In this document: in pieces, positions 24,727 to 34,418 of the stretch
How positions within the stretch are numbered: the first letter of the stretch is position 1
Layout: each line of letters begins with the position of its first letter
Assembly: GCF_003711225.1 (NCBI RefSeq)
Contig: NZ_CP031030.1
Coordinates: 7,368,531 to 7,432,530 of the forward strand
DNA from: Runella sp. SP2
GTDB lineage: Bacteria; Bacteroidota; Bacteroidia; Cytophagales; Spirosomataceae
Direction: 5' to 3'
Length of the DNA stretch: 64,000 nt
Notes under the pieces: model-generated
Seen by the model: the letters and a program-made list of their open reading frames with translations, nothing else
Databases searched by the model: none
What the model was told of the DNA's origin: nothing
Translations under genes and position numbers: made by a program

Positions 24727-26796
24727 ATGCTTTTTCGGAAAATCACCCTACTCGTTATTTTAAGTGTTTCCCATGTTGCCTTACGGGGGCAAACCGTTGA
24801 AGAACCCAGAGCGTTACTTCAAAAGTTTTACGCCAATTCCAACCCCAATGCCCGAGGCGAGGCGTTGGTGCAGTTGTGTGACCTGTTTAGTGCAGCCAAC
24901 CAAATCGACTCGATTCGGAAGTACGCCCAATGGGCTGGGCCGTTGCTTCCCAACATGACAGATGCGCCTACCAAAGCGTGGTTGGAGCACTACGTGGCTA
25001 ACGCCATCGTACGTACTTATCCCGATAGTTCACTCCAATTAAATACCAGAAGCCTTCAATATTTTACCAAGACTAACGACCTCAAGGGATTGTTGAAAGT
25101 CAACCACGCTTTAGGCATTTACCAATCGTACCACGGCAAACCTGCCAAAGAGCGCGCTTATTATTACGAAGCGCTCAAGTACAACGAACTTTACAACAAA
25201 ATCTATGAACCCAAACGCTACGCTCGTTTTCGAGCTGCGATGCACAATAATCTGTCGATTAGTTACGCCGCTGAAAACGATTATGAGAAATCGCTGGAGT
25301 CGATTCATGAAGTGGAAAAGGTGGCAAGAGAGAGCCAATCTGACGAGTTGAGTTATTTGGCTGCCCAAGGATATGGGAGTATTTATAGCAAAACAAAGCA
25401 ATGGGACAAGTGTGAGTTTTATTACCGAGAGGCGTTGGCGTATGCCGAAAAATTAAATAGGATGCCCTACATTGCTGTGTGCCTGAATAACTTGGGGACG
25501 TATTATACTTTCACCAATAAGTACGATGACGCCATTAAAATGTACAAGCGTGCGCTCGATATTGCTTACCAAAGTAAAGATTGGTTAGGGGCTGCCAACC
25601 GCCTCAACAACCTGGGGAGCATCGAATCGGTGCGGGATAAGTTGAAAGCAGCGGAGCAGTATTTCCTTCAAAGTATTGAGTATGCCGATAAAATCAAGGC
25701 AAAAAAACCGCGTTTGAATGCAATGTCCAATTTGGCGCGTATTTATTTACAGCTGGACCGAATTCCCGAAGCGCAAAAAATGGCCCAAGAAGCCATTGTC
25801 TTGGCCGAAGAACTCAATGACCGCGAAGTCCTCAGTAAGTTGTACAATACGTTGACCAAAAGTTACGAAAAGCAGAATGATTTTGCGAAAGCGCTGGTTT
25901 ATCAGCGGCAAAAAGCCAAAATGCAAGACAGTATTTTGAACGAAAAGAGTTTGGCTAAGATTCAGGAACTGCAAGTAAAGTATGATACAGAACGCAAAGA
26001 GTTTGAAATTAGGGAGTTAAATCGCCTTAATCAAATCCAAACCCTGGAGTTACAGGAGCGGAACTTATGGTTTGCACTTTTGGGAGTTACCCTGTTTGCG
26101 GTGGTTGTATTCATGGCTTTTTTTGCGCGACATCAGATTTTGAAAAAACAAAACCAAGTCCTCGACATCAACCAAAAGCTGCTGCGTACCCAAATCAACC
26201 CTCATTTTTTCTTTAATGTTTTGTCCTCAATTCAAACCTTTTTGCTTGAACAAAAAGAGCCGGTGCAAGCAATTTCGTATTTGTCAAAATTTGCGAAGCT
26301 GATGCGTTCAGTACTGGAAACAAGTCGAGTAGAGTTCATTTCGGTAGAAGAAGAGGGGGCGATGATTAAAAATTACCTTGATATTCAAAAGATTCGTTTT
26401 GGTAATCAGTTTGACTATGAAGTGATGGTGGAGGATAATCTACGTGCCGACGGAATGGGGGTGCCGCCGATGCTCGCCCAGCCATTTTTGGAAAATGCCC
26501 TCGAACATGGTATCCGAACATTGAATAAAAAGGGGAAAATTGAGGTGCTTTTTCAACGCGAAGCCAAAGGAATACGCTTGATTATTAAAGACAACGGCAT
26601 TGGACGCCAGAAAGCAGCAGAATTTACGGTCAATGCTGAAAAACAGTCGTTGGCGACCCAGATTACGCAGGAACGGGTGGCTATCTTGAACAAACAAGTG
26701 CGGGGAAAAATAGATTTTAACGTCGAAGACCTTTTGGATAATCAAGAAGTAATAGGCACCCAAGTAACTTTCCATTTACCCCTAATCGAGGTATGA
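24727..26796 (+). CDS. TPR-containing sensor histidine kinase, LytS/YehU type
   Basis: The 689-residue kinase has a signal peptide (ITLLVILSVSHVALRGQT) and about seven tetratricopeptide repeats (residues ~100-400, for example CLNNLGTYYTFTNKYDDAIK and RLNNLGSIESVRDKLKAAEQ). A coiled linker and one membrane helix follow (LWFALLGVTLFAVVVFMAFF). The His_kinase domain has the phosphoacceptor QINPHFFFNVLSSI and the ATP lid PPMLAQPFLENALEHG...DNGIGRQKA. The TPR part is therefore periplasmic and the kinase cytoplasmic. Its stop overlaps the ATG of the LytTR regulator by 4 bp, so the two form one translation-coupled two-component system. Confidence 0.93.
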   Translation: MLFRKITLLVILSVSHVALRGQTVEEPRALLQKFYANSNPNARGEALVQLCDLFSAANQIDSIRKYAQWAGPLLPNMTDAPTKAWLEHYVANAIVRTYPDSSLQLNTRSLQYFTKTNDLKGLLKVNHALGIYQSYHGKPAKERAYYYEALKYNELYNKIYEPKRYARFRAAMHNNLSISYAAENDYEKSLESIHEVEKVARESQSDELSYLAAQGYGSIYSKTKQWDKCEFYYREALAYAEKLNRMPYIAVCLNNLGTYYTFTNKYDDAIKMYKRALDIAYQSKDWLGAANRLNNLGSIESVRDKLKAAEQYFLQSIEYADKIKAKKPRLNAMSNLARIYLQLDRIPEAQKMAQEAIVLAEELNDREVLSKLYNTLTKSYEKQNDFAKALVYQRQKAKMQDSILNEKSLAKIQELQVKYDTERKEFEIRELNRLNQIQTLELQERNLWFALLGVTLFAVVVFMAFFARHQILKKQNQVLDINQKLLRTQINPHFFFNVLSSIQTFLLEQKEPVQAISYLSKFAKLMRSVLETSRVEFISVEEEGAMIKNYLDIQKIRFGNQFDYEVMVEDNLRADGMGVPPMLAQPFLENALEHGIRTLNKKGKIEVLFQREAKGIRLIIKDNGIGRQKAAEFTVNAEKQSLATQITQERVAILNKQVRGKIDFNVEDLLDNQEVIGTQVTFHLPLIEV

Positions 26797-27545
26797 AATG
26801 TTTTCTGATTGACGATGAAGAAACGCATCGGCGAGGGTTGAGGCAACTATTGACGTTGTTTTTTTCCGAAATAGAAATTGTGGGAGAGGCAAGTTCATTG
26901 TCGGAGGCCAGAGAATGGCTGAATTACAACGAGACGGACATTGTTTTTTTGGATGTCATGCTGGGTGACGGAACGGGGTTAGACCTCCTAAAAACGATGC
27001 CTTTTCGTTCGTTTCAAGTGGTACTCGTGTCGGCACACAATGAATTTGCGGTGGAAGCTTTTCGGCTTTCGGCTTTGGACTATTTGTTAAAACCCATTGA
27101 TACCGATGAACTTAGAGAGGCTATTCGACGAGCAAAACAGCAAATTCAACTCAGTCAAACGCACCTTCAACTTGAAATTTTACGCGAAAACCTTGAAAAA
27201 CTAACCCACCAAAATCGAAAGATGGTGCTGCGAGATGCTGATACGATTTACGTCGTGACGCTTTCGGAAATAGTTTATTGCCGCGCGGAAGGTAGTTATA
27301 CGATTTTCAAACTGACGGACGAGCGCGAGATTTTGGTTTCTAAAAACCTAGGAGAATACGAGAAACTACTTGAAAGCGCGCACTTTGTTCGATCTCACCA
27401 TTCATACATTGTGAACCTCAATCAAATTAAAAAGTTTGATAAAACGGACGGAGGACAACTCATTATGAATACAGGGACAGTCGTTCCCGTGGCCGTTCGC
27501 CGAAAAGAAGGGCTATTAAAAGCCATGAGCGAATTTTTACAATAA
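26793..27545 (+). CDS. LytTR family response regulator
   Basis: A 250-residue regulator has a receiver domain with phosphoacceptor Asp in DIVFLDVMLGDGTGLDLL, acidic DDEE at residues 8-11, switch Ser in VVLVSAHNE and Lys in YLLKPID. The C-terminal LytTR DNA-binding domain includes IVYCRAEGSYTIFKL, FVRSHHSYIVNLNQI and VPVAVRRKE. It is coupled to the kinase upstream. The giant repeat-protein gene begins 120 bp downstream on the same strand and is the natural candidate target, by position only. Confidence 0.94.
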   Translation: MKCFLIDDEETHRRGLRQLLTLFFSEIEIVGEASSLSEAREWLNYNETDIVFLDVMLGDGTGLDLLKTMPFRSFQVVLVSAHNEFAVEAFRLSALDYLLKPIDTDELREAIRRAKQQIQLSQTHLQLEILRENLEKLTHQNRKMVLRDADTIYVVTLSEIVYCRAEGSYTIFKLTDEREILVSKNLGEYEKLLESAHFVRSHHSYIVNLNQIKKFDKTDGGQLIMNTGTVVPVAVRRKEGLLKAMSEFLQ

Positions 27546-27665
27546 CAAGTCATACAGTTATTGGATTTTTGAGGGCACTTACCTACTTGCTCTAAGCAAC
27601 TATCAATCTCCCCAATTCTGCTAAAGACGGGCATCTATTTTCGTAGAAACCTTTTTGCTTCGTCT

Positions 27666-30600
27666 ATGAAAAACTATGTACTGGGGGTATTTTTTATACT
27701 TTTAGGGCTACTGCAAAGCCATGCCCAATGTCCCAAAGGAACACAAACTTTTGTTAGCCCTAATTTTACTACCCCCGATGGCCTAACTGTGGGAACGCGG
27801 GCAGAGTTAGCCAATAGCATGTGGCCAGGAGAGTATGTGGAGGTCAACCTCACTGCGGGGAATAGCTACCGATTTGACGGTTGTGAAAACGTGGGAGAGG
27901 ATACTTACTTGACAATCCGAAATCCGTCAGATGTGGTAGTAGCTTGGAATGATAACACCTGTAATAATAACCCACAAATCAACTATACACCTACTGTATC
28001 GGGGAAATACTCCTTCTCAATCCACAGAAACGGATGTGGTACTACAATCAATCCAACCCCCCCAATGTTTTATATCCACGCTACGTTGGTGTCAGTGGCG
28101 GGTGGTGGAGCGGCCACCGTCTCGTCCATTGTGCGGGCATCTCCTAGTCCTTCCAATTCGAGTGTCGTGAATTATACCGTCACTTTTTCAGGAAGTGTAA
28201 CTGGGGTGTCTGCTAGTAATTTTTCGCTCACCACCACAGGTAGTGTTACGGGAGCGAGTGTAGGGACACCCTCTGGTTCAGGTACTACCTGGACGGTGCC
28301 TGTCAATACAGGTACGGGCGACGGTACGATTCGATTGGACATGGTAAATGCAACGGGGGTAAACCCAACGGTCACGGTTCCTTACAACTCAGGAGAGGTC
28401 TATACAATTGATAAATCACCTCCGACAGTAAGTATTGGCGCTCCAAGTTCAACGGCCGTCGCCTGTGGTTCAGTCAATTACACCGTTACTTACACGGGAG
28501 CTTCCAACGTTACTTTAGCCGCCTCCAACATCACACTTAATACCACGGGCTCGGCTACTGCCACCGTAGGGATTTCAGGAGCAGGAACAACAACTCGAAC
28601 GGTAACTTTGAGTGGAATTACAGGGGCAGGAACAATAGGGATTAGTATAAACGCGAATACGGCTACCGATGGAGTCGGCAATAGTGCGGCGGCGGCGGGG
28701 CCAAGCGGTACTTTTACAGTTTCGCCCCCAACCGCCTCCATCACAGCAAACAATAGCCCCGTTTGTTCCAACAACACTGCCACCTTTACCTTAGGCGGCA
28801 CCAGCGGCGCGACGGTGACTTACAAAATAAACGGCGGCAGCAACCAAACGACTACTTTGACGGGCGGAACGGCAACGGTCAGCGTACCAAGCGCGACGGC
28901 GAATCAAACACTGACGCTGGTCTCAGTAACTGATGGAAGTTGTAGCCAAAACCTCACAGGGGCTTCGACGGTGACGGTCAACAATTTACCCACGGCGTCC
29001 ATTACAGCAAACAACAGTCCCATTTGTGCCAATAGTACCGCCACCTTTACCTTAGGCGGCACCAGCGGCGCGACTGTCACGTACACAATAAACGGCGGTA
29101 GCAGCCAAACCTCTACTTTGACAGGCGGAACGGCAACGGTCAGCGTACCGAGTGCGACGGCGAATCAAACTTTGACGCTGGTCTCAGTAACTGATGGAAG
29201 TTGCAGTCAAAACCTCACAGGAACTTCAACGGTGACGGTCAACAATTCCCCTACGGCCTCCATTACAGCAAACAACAGTCCCATTTGTTCCAATAGTACC
29301 GCCACCTTTAGTTTGAATGGCACCAGCGGCGCGACCGTCACGTACATAATAAATGGCGGTAGCAACCAAACCACGACTTTGACAGGTGGAACGGCAACGG
29401 TCAGCGTACCAAGCGCGACGGCGAATCAAACTTTGACGCTGGTCTCAGTAACTGATGGAAGTTGCAGTCAAAACCTCACAGGGACTTCGACGGTGACGGT
29501 CAACAATTTACCAACTGCCTCTATTTCAGCAAACAACAGTCCCATTTGTGCCAACAGTACCGCCACCTTTACTTTGAGTGGCACCAGCGGCGCGACGGTC
29601 ACCTACACAATAAATGGCGGTAGCAACCAAACTACTACTTTGACAGGCGGAACGGCAACGGTCAGCGTACCGAGTGCGACGGCGAATCAAACTTTGACGC
29701 TGGTCTCAGTAACTGATGGAAGTTGCAGTCAAAACCTCACAGGGACTTCGACGGTGACGGTCAACAATTTACCAACCGCCTCCATTTCAGCAAACAACAG
29801 TCCCGTTTGTGCCAACAACACCGCCACCTTTACCTTGAGCGGCACCAGCGGCGCAACTGTCACGTACACCCTCAACGGCGGCAGCAACCAAACAACTACT
29901 TTGACGGGCGGAACGGCAACGGTCAGCGTACCAAGCGTGACGGCGAATCAAACCTTGACATTGGTCTCGGTAAGCGACGGAAGTTGCAGCCAAAACCTCA
30001 CAGGAACTTCAACGGTGACGGTCAATAGTTTACCCACGGCTTCCATTTCAGTAAACAACAGTCCCATTTGTGCCAATAGTACCGCCACCTTTACCCTGAG
30101 CGGCACCAGCGGCGCGACGGTCACGTACACAATAAACGGCGGTAGCAGCCAAACCTCTACTTTGACAGGCGGAACGGCAACGGTCAGCGTACCGAGTGCG
30201 ACGGCGAATCAAACCTTAACTTTGGTTTCCGTAAGCGACGGAAGTTGCAGCCAAAACCTCACAGGAACTTCGACGGTGACGGTCAATAATTTACCCACGG
30301 CTTCCATTACAGCAAACAATAGTCCCATTTGTTCCAACAACACCGCCACATTTACCCTGAGCGGCACCAGCGGCGCGACGGTGACTTACACAATAAATGG
30401 CGGTAGCAACCAAACGACCACTTTGACAGGTGGAACAGCAACGGTCAGCGTCCCGAGCGCGACGGCGAATCAAACCTTGACGTTAGTCTCTGTAAGCGAC
30501 GGCAGTTGTAGCCAAAATCTAACGGGAACTTCGACGGTGACGGTCAACAATTCCCCAACCGCCTCCATTACAGCAAACAACAGCCCCATTTGTGCAAACA

Positions 30601-33600
30601 ACACCGCTACCTTTACCCTGAGCGGCACCAGCGGCGCGACGGTCACGTACACAATAAACGGTGGCAGCAACCAAACGACCACTTTGACAGGTGGAACGGC
30701 AACGGTTAGCGTACCAAGTGTGACGGCGAATCAAACTTTGACGTTAGTCTCAGTAACTGATGGAAGTTGCAGCCAAAACCTGACGGGAACTTCAACGGTG
30801 ACGGTCAACAATTCCCCAACCGCCTCCATTTCAGCAAACAACAGTCCCGTTTGTGCCAACAGTACCGCCACCTTTACCTTGAGCGGCACCAGCGGCGCTA
30901 CGGTCACGTACACGATAAACGGTGGCAGCAACCAAACGACCACTTTGACAGGCGGAACGGCAACGGTCAGCGTACCGAGTGCGACGGCGAATCAAACTTT
31001 GACGCTGGTCTCAGTAACTGATGGAAGTTGCAGTCAAAACCTCACAGGGACTTCGACGGTGACGGTCAACAATTTGCCTACCGCCTCTATTTCAGCAAAC
31101 AACAGTCCCATTTGTTCCAACAACACCGCCACCTTTACCCTGAGCGGCACCAGCGGCGCGACGGTCACGTACACAATAAACGGTGGCAGCAACCAAACGA
31201 CCACTTTGACAGGTGGAACGGCAACGGTTAGCGTACCAAGTGTGACGGCGAATCAAACTTTGACGTTAGTCTCAGTAACTGATGGAAGTTGCAGCCAAAA
31301 CCTGACGGGAACTTCAACGGTGACGGTCAACAATTCCCCAACGGCCTCCATTACAGCAAACAACAGTCCCGTTTGTGCCAACAGTCCCGCCACCTTTACC
31401 TTGAGCGGCACCAGCGGCGCTACGGTCACGTACACGATAAACGGTGGCAGCAACCAAACGACCACTTTGACAGGCGGAACGGCAACGGTCAGCGTACCGA
31501 GTGCGACGGCGAATCAAACTTTGACGCTGGTCTCAGTAACTGATGGAAGTTGCAGTCAAAACCTCACAGGGACTTCGACGGTGACGGTCAACAATTTGCC
31601 TACCGCCTCTATTTCAGCAAACAACAGTCCCATTTGTTCCAACAACACCGCCACCTTTACCCTGAGCGGCACCAGCGGCGCGACGGTCACGTACACAATA
31701 AATGGCGGTAGCAACCAAACCACGACTTTGACAGGCGGAACAGCAACGGTTAGTGTCTCGAGTGCTACGGCGAATCAAACTTTGACGCTGGTCTCAGTAA
31801 CTGATGGAAGTTGTAGCCAAAATCTAACGGGAACTTCGACGGTGACGGCCAACAATTTACCAACCGCCTCCATTACAGCAAACAACAGTCCCGTTTGTGC
31901 CAACAGCACCGCCACCTTTACCCTGAGCGGCACCAGCGGCGCGACGGTGATTTACACAATAAACGGCGGCAGCAACCAAGCGACCACTTTGACGGGCGGA
32001 ACAGCAACGGTCAGTGTCCCGAGTGCAACGGCGAATCAAACCTTGACATTGGTCTCGGTAACTGATGGAAGTTGTAGCCAAAACCTGACGGGAACTTCGA
32101 CGGTGACGGTCAACAATTCCCCAACCGCCTCCATCACAGCAAACAACAGCCCCGTTTGTTCCAACAACACCGCCACCTTTACCCTGAGCGGCACCAGCGG
32201 CGCGACGGTCACGTACACAATAAACGGCGGTAGCAGCCAAACCTCTACTTTGACAGGCGGAACGGCAACGGTTAGTGTCTCGAGTGCGACGGCGAATCAA
32301 ACCTTGACGCTAGTCTCGGTAAGCGATGGAAGTTGCAACCAAAACCTGACGGGAACTTCAACGGTGACGGTCAACAATTTACCAACCGCCTCCATTACAG
32401 CAAACAACAGCCCTGTTTGTTCCAACAGCCCCGCCACATTTACCCTGAGCGGCACCAGCGGCGCGACTGTCACGTACACAATAAATGGCGGTAGTAACCA
32501 AACGACCACTTTGACAGGCGGAACGGCAACGGTCAGCGTACCAAGCGCGACGGCGAATCAAACTTTGACGCTAGTCTCGGTAAGCGATGGAAGTTGCAAC
32601 CAAAACCTGACGGGAACTTCAACGGTGACGGTCAACAATTTACCAACCGCCTCCATTACAGCAAACAACAGCCCTGTTTGTTCCAACAGCCCCGCCACAT
32701 TTACCCTGAGCGGCACCAGCGGCGCGACTGTCACGTACACAATAAATGGCGGTAGTAACCAAACGACCACTTTGACAGGCGGAACGGCAACGGTCAGCGT
32801 ACCAAGCGCGACGGCGAATCAAACTTTGACGCTGGTCTCAGTAACTGATGGAAGTTGCAGTCAAAACCTGACGGGGACTTCGACGGTGACGGTCAATAAT
32901 TTACCAACCGCCTCCATTTCAGCAAACAACAGCCCCGTTTGTTCCAACAACACTGCCACCTTTACCTTGAGCGGCACCAGCGGCGCGACCGTCACGTACA
33001 CAATAAATGGCGGTAGCAACCAAACCACGACTTTGACGGGCGGAACGGCAACGGTCAGTGTCCCGAGCGCGACGGCGAATCAAACACTGACGCTGGTCTC
33101 AGTAACTGATGGAAGTTGTAGCCAAAACCTGACGGGGACTTCGACGGTGACGGTCAACAATTTACCAACTGCCTCCATTTCAGGAAACAATAGCCCCATT
33201 TGTGCCAACAGCACCGCCACATTTACCCTGAGCGGTACCAGCGGTGCGACGGTCACGTACACGATAAACGGCGGTAGTAACCAAACAGTCGTATTAACGG
33301 GCGGAACGGCAACGGTCAGCGTACCGAGTGCGACGGCGAATCAAACTTTGACGTTAGTCTCCGTAAGCGACGGAAGTTGTAGCCAAAACCTGACGGGGAC
33401 TTCGACGGTGACGGTCAACAATTTACCAACCGCCTCCATCACAGCAAACAACAGCCCCATTTGTGCCAACAGCACCGCTACCTTTACTTTGAGCGGCACC
33501 AGCGGCGCGACGGTCACGTACACAATAAATGGCGGTAGCAACCAAACCACGACTTTGACGGGCGGAACTGCAACGGTCAGCGTCCCGAGCGCGACGGCGA

Positions 33601-34418
33601 ATAAAACTTTGACACTGGTCTCAGTAACTGATGGAAGTTGTAGCCAAAACCTGACGGGGACTTCGACGGTGACGGTCAACAATTTACCAACTGCCTCTAT
33701 TTCAGCAAACAACAGTCCCATTTGTGCCAACAACACCGCCACCTTTACTTTGAGCGGCACCAGCGGCGCGACGGTGACTTACACCCTCAATGGCGGTAGT
33801 AACCAAACCACGACTTTGACGGGCGGAACAGCAACGGTCAGCGTACCAAGCGCGACGGCGAATCAAATCTTGACGTTGGTGTCGGTAAGCGATGGGAATG
33901 GGTGTTCGCAACCATTGGTGGGAGTGGCGACAATTACTATCCAAACAAAACCCTCCATTGCGTTACAAGTTCAAAGCCAAGTACTAAACGAAGGCAATAA
34001 CCAGGTATTCTGCGACACAGACGCTAATCCTGTCAATAGTTTACAGTTTAGTATTTCGGGTTCGTGCGTCTCGGTTTCTCCCGTTTGGCGAGTGCAGGTA
34101 GGCAGTGGTGCATGGAGTAATTGGTCCACCAGTCCACCAATTTCCCAATCCTCCAATAACCAACTCCACCGTTACCAAGCAGCTTGCGACGCCAATTGCC
34201 CCGCTACTTATTCGGGGGTGATTGAGGTCACTATCAATTATCGGGCTTCTGTTCCCCAAAATGTATCACTGACAGCAGATGGCGTAGTGGTGTCAGTTGG
34301 CGAAACAAAGGAAGTTTGTGTCCTATCAACGACTACGCTTTCATTCACAGCAACTTGTGGGGCGGGAGAAATCATTGTTTACTCCGTTGATGGTATTGAA
34401 TTTATTCGAAATTTCTGA
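27666..34418 (+). CDS. giant repeat surface protein, 5' part (T9SS cargo cut by inversion)
   Basis: The 2,250-residue frame has signal peptide MKNYVLGVFFILLGLLQSHA and a CUB/pre-peptidase-like domain (residues ~20-145: EYVEVNLTAGNSYRFDGCEN, YSFSIHRNGC). Two Ig-like domains (~150-350) follow, then 20 tandem 87-residue Ig-like repeats (28,728-33,947) and the start of a further Cys-containing domain. The native sequence stops at VYSVDG (34,393). The final residues IEFIRNF come from antisense SusC. The continuation GEYTTAVPVALADNQYHNYR lies at 41,844-40,293 on the other strand and carries the T9SS sorting domain. The joined gene would encode 2,759 residues in frame. In this orientation the protein lacks its outer-surface export tail. 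Its probable role is a surface adhesin or gliding-type filament. Confidence 0.88.
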   Translation: MKNYVLGVFFILLGLLQSHAQCPKGTQTFVSPNFTTPDGLTVGTRAELANSMWPGEYVEVNLTAGNSYRFDGCENVGEDTYLTIRNPSDVVVAWNDNTCNNNPQINYTPTVSGKYSFSIHRNGCGTTINPTPPMFYIHATLVSVAGGGAATVSSIVRASPSPSNSSVVNYTVTFSGSVTGVSASNFSLTTTGSVTGASVGTPSGSGTTWTVPVNTGTGDGTIRLDMVNATGVNPTVTVPYNSGEVYTIDKSPPTVSIGAPSSTAVACGSVNYTVTYTGASNVTLAASNITLNTTGSATATVGISGAGTTTRTVTLSGITGAGTIGISINANTATDGVGNSAAAAGPSGTFTVSPPTASITANNSPVCSNNTATFTLGGTSGATVTYKINGGSNQTTTLTGGTATVSVPSATANQTLTLVSVTDGSCSQNLTGASTVTVNNLPTASITANNSPICANSTATFTLGGTSGATVTYTINGGSSQTSTLTGGTATVSVPSATANQTLTLVSVTDGSCSQNLTGTSTVTVNNSPTASITANNSPICSNSTATFSLNGTSGATVTYIINGGSNQTTTLTGGTATVSVPSATANQTLTLVSVTDGSCSQNLTGTSTVTVNNLPTASISANNSPICANSTATFTLSGTSGATVTYTINGGSNQTTTLTGGTATVSVPSATANQTLTLVSVTDGSCSQNLTGTSTVTVNNLPTASISANNSPVCANNTATFTLSGTSGATVTYTLNGGSNQTTTLTGGTATVSVPSVTANQTLTLVSVSDGSCSQNLTGTSTVTVNSLPTASISVNNSPICANSTATFTLSGTSGATVTYTINGGSSQTSTLTGGTATVSVPSATANQTLTLVSVSDGSCSQNLTGTSTVTVNNLPTASITANNSPICSNNTATFTLSGTSGATVTYTINGGSNQTTTLTGGTATVSVPSATANQTLTLVSVSDGSCSQNLTGTSTVTVNNSPTASITANNSPICANNTATFTLSGTSGATVTYTINGGSNQTTTLTGGTATVSVPSVTANQTLTLVSVTDGSCSQNLTGTSTVTVNNSPTASISANNSPVCANSTATFTLSGTSGATVTYTINGGSNQTTTLTGGTATVSVPSATANQTLTLVSVTDGSCSQNLTGTSTVTVNNLPTASISANNSPICSNNTATFTLSGTSGATVTYTINGGSNQTTTLTGGTATVSVPSVTANQTLTLVSVTDGSCSQNLTGTSTVTVNNSPTASITANNSPVCANSPATFTLSGTSGATVTYTINGGSNQTTTLTGGTATVSVPSATANQTLTLVSVTDGSCSQNLTGTSTVTVNNLPTASISANNSPICSNNTATFTLSGTSGATVTYTINGGSNQTTTLTGGTATVSVSSATANQTLTLVSVTDGSCSQNLTGTSTVTANNLPTASITANNSPVCANSTATFTLSGTSGATVIYTINGGSNQATTLTGGTATVSVPSATANQTLTLVSVTDGSCSQNLTGTSTVTVNNSPTASITANNSPVCSNNTATFTLSGTSGATVTYTINGGSSQTSTLTGGTATVSVSSATANQTLTLVSVSDGSCNQNLTGTSTVTVNNLPTASITANNSPVCSNSPATFTLSGTSGATVTYTINGGSNQTTTLTGGTATVSVPSATANQTLTLVSVSDGSCNQNLTGTSTVTVNNLPTASITANNSPVCSNSPATFTLSGTSGATVTYTINGGSNQTTTLTGGTATVSVPSATANQTLTLVSVTDGSCSQNLTGTSTVTVNNLPTASISANNSPVCSNNTATFTLSGTSGATVTYTINGGSNQTTTLTGGTATVSVPSATANQTLTLVSVTDGSCSQNLTGTSTVTVNNLPTASISGNNSPICANSTATFTLSGTSGATVTYTINGGSNQTVVLTGGTATVSVPSATANQTLTLVSVSDGSCSQNLTGTSTVTVNNLPTASITANNSPICANSTATFTLSGTSGATVTYTINGGSNQTTTLTGGTATVSVPSATANKTLTLVSVTDGSCSQNLTGTSTVTVNNLPTASISANNSPICANNTATFTLSGTSGATVTYTLNGGSNQTTTLTGGTATVSVPSATANQILTLVSVSDGNGCSQPLVGVATITIQTKPSIALQVQSQVLNEGNNQVFCDTDANPVNSLQFSISGSCVSVSPVWRVQVGSGAWSNWSTSPPISQSSNNQLHRYQAACDANCPATYSGVIEVTINYRASVPQNVSLTADGVVVSVGETKEVCVLSTTTLSFTATCGAGEIIVYSVDGIEFIRNF
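28728..33947 (+). repeat. 20 tandem copies of a 261-bp coding repeat
   Basis: Units begin at PTASI at 28,728 and then every 261 bp to 33,687 (19 exact steps), with no length change. The consensus reads PTASITANNSPICANSTATF, then a TLSGTSGATVTYTINGGSNQ block, TTTLTGGTATVSVPSATANQ, TLTLVSVTDGSCSQNLTGTS and TVTVNN. Each unit has two Cys (SPxC and GSC), as in Ig-like repeats. Copies 15 and 16 (from 32,382) are nearly identical. Copies 9-10 resemble 11-12 at a 522-bp offset, showing recent duplications. The copy number may vary or be misassembled. Confidence 0.95.

Noticed and set aside
28728..33947. Regularly spaced repeats that could suggest a CRISPR array, and a series of minus-strand frames at 261-bp spacing inside them
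   Set aside because: Units are 261 bp, coding and in frame with the giant protein, with no spacer structure; the minus-strand frames are shadows produced by the repeated composition.
28728..34393. Explaining the inversion as misassembly caused by the 261-bp repeats
   Set aside because: The left breakpoint lies about 440 bp beyond the last repeat, and the right one is in unrelated sequence; the only shared sequence is the 9-bp core and its weak extension.
34341..34418. Overlapping antisense ends of the giant gene and SusC as a natural antisense overlap
   Set aside because: The extra residues on both frames are each other's antisense beyond the 9-bp junction, so the overlap is a by-product of the inversion.
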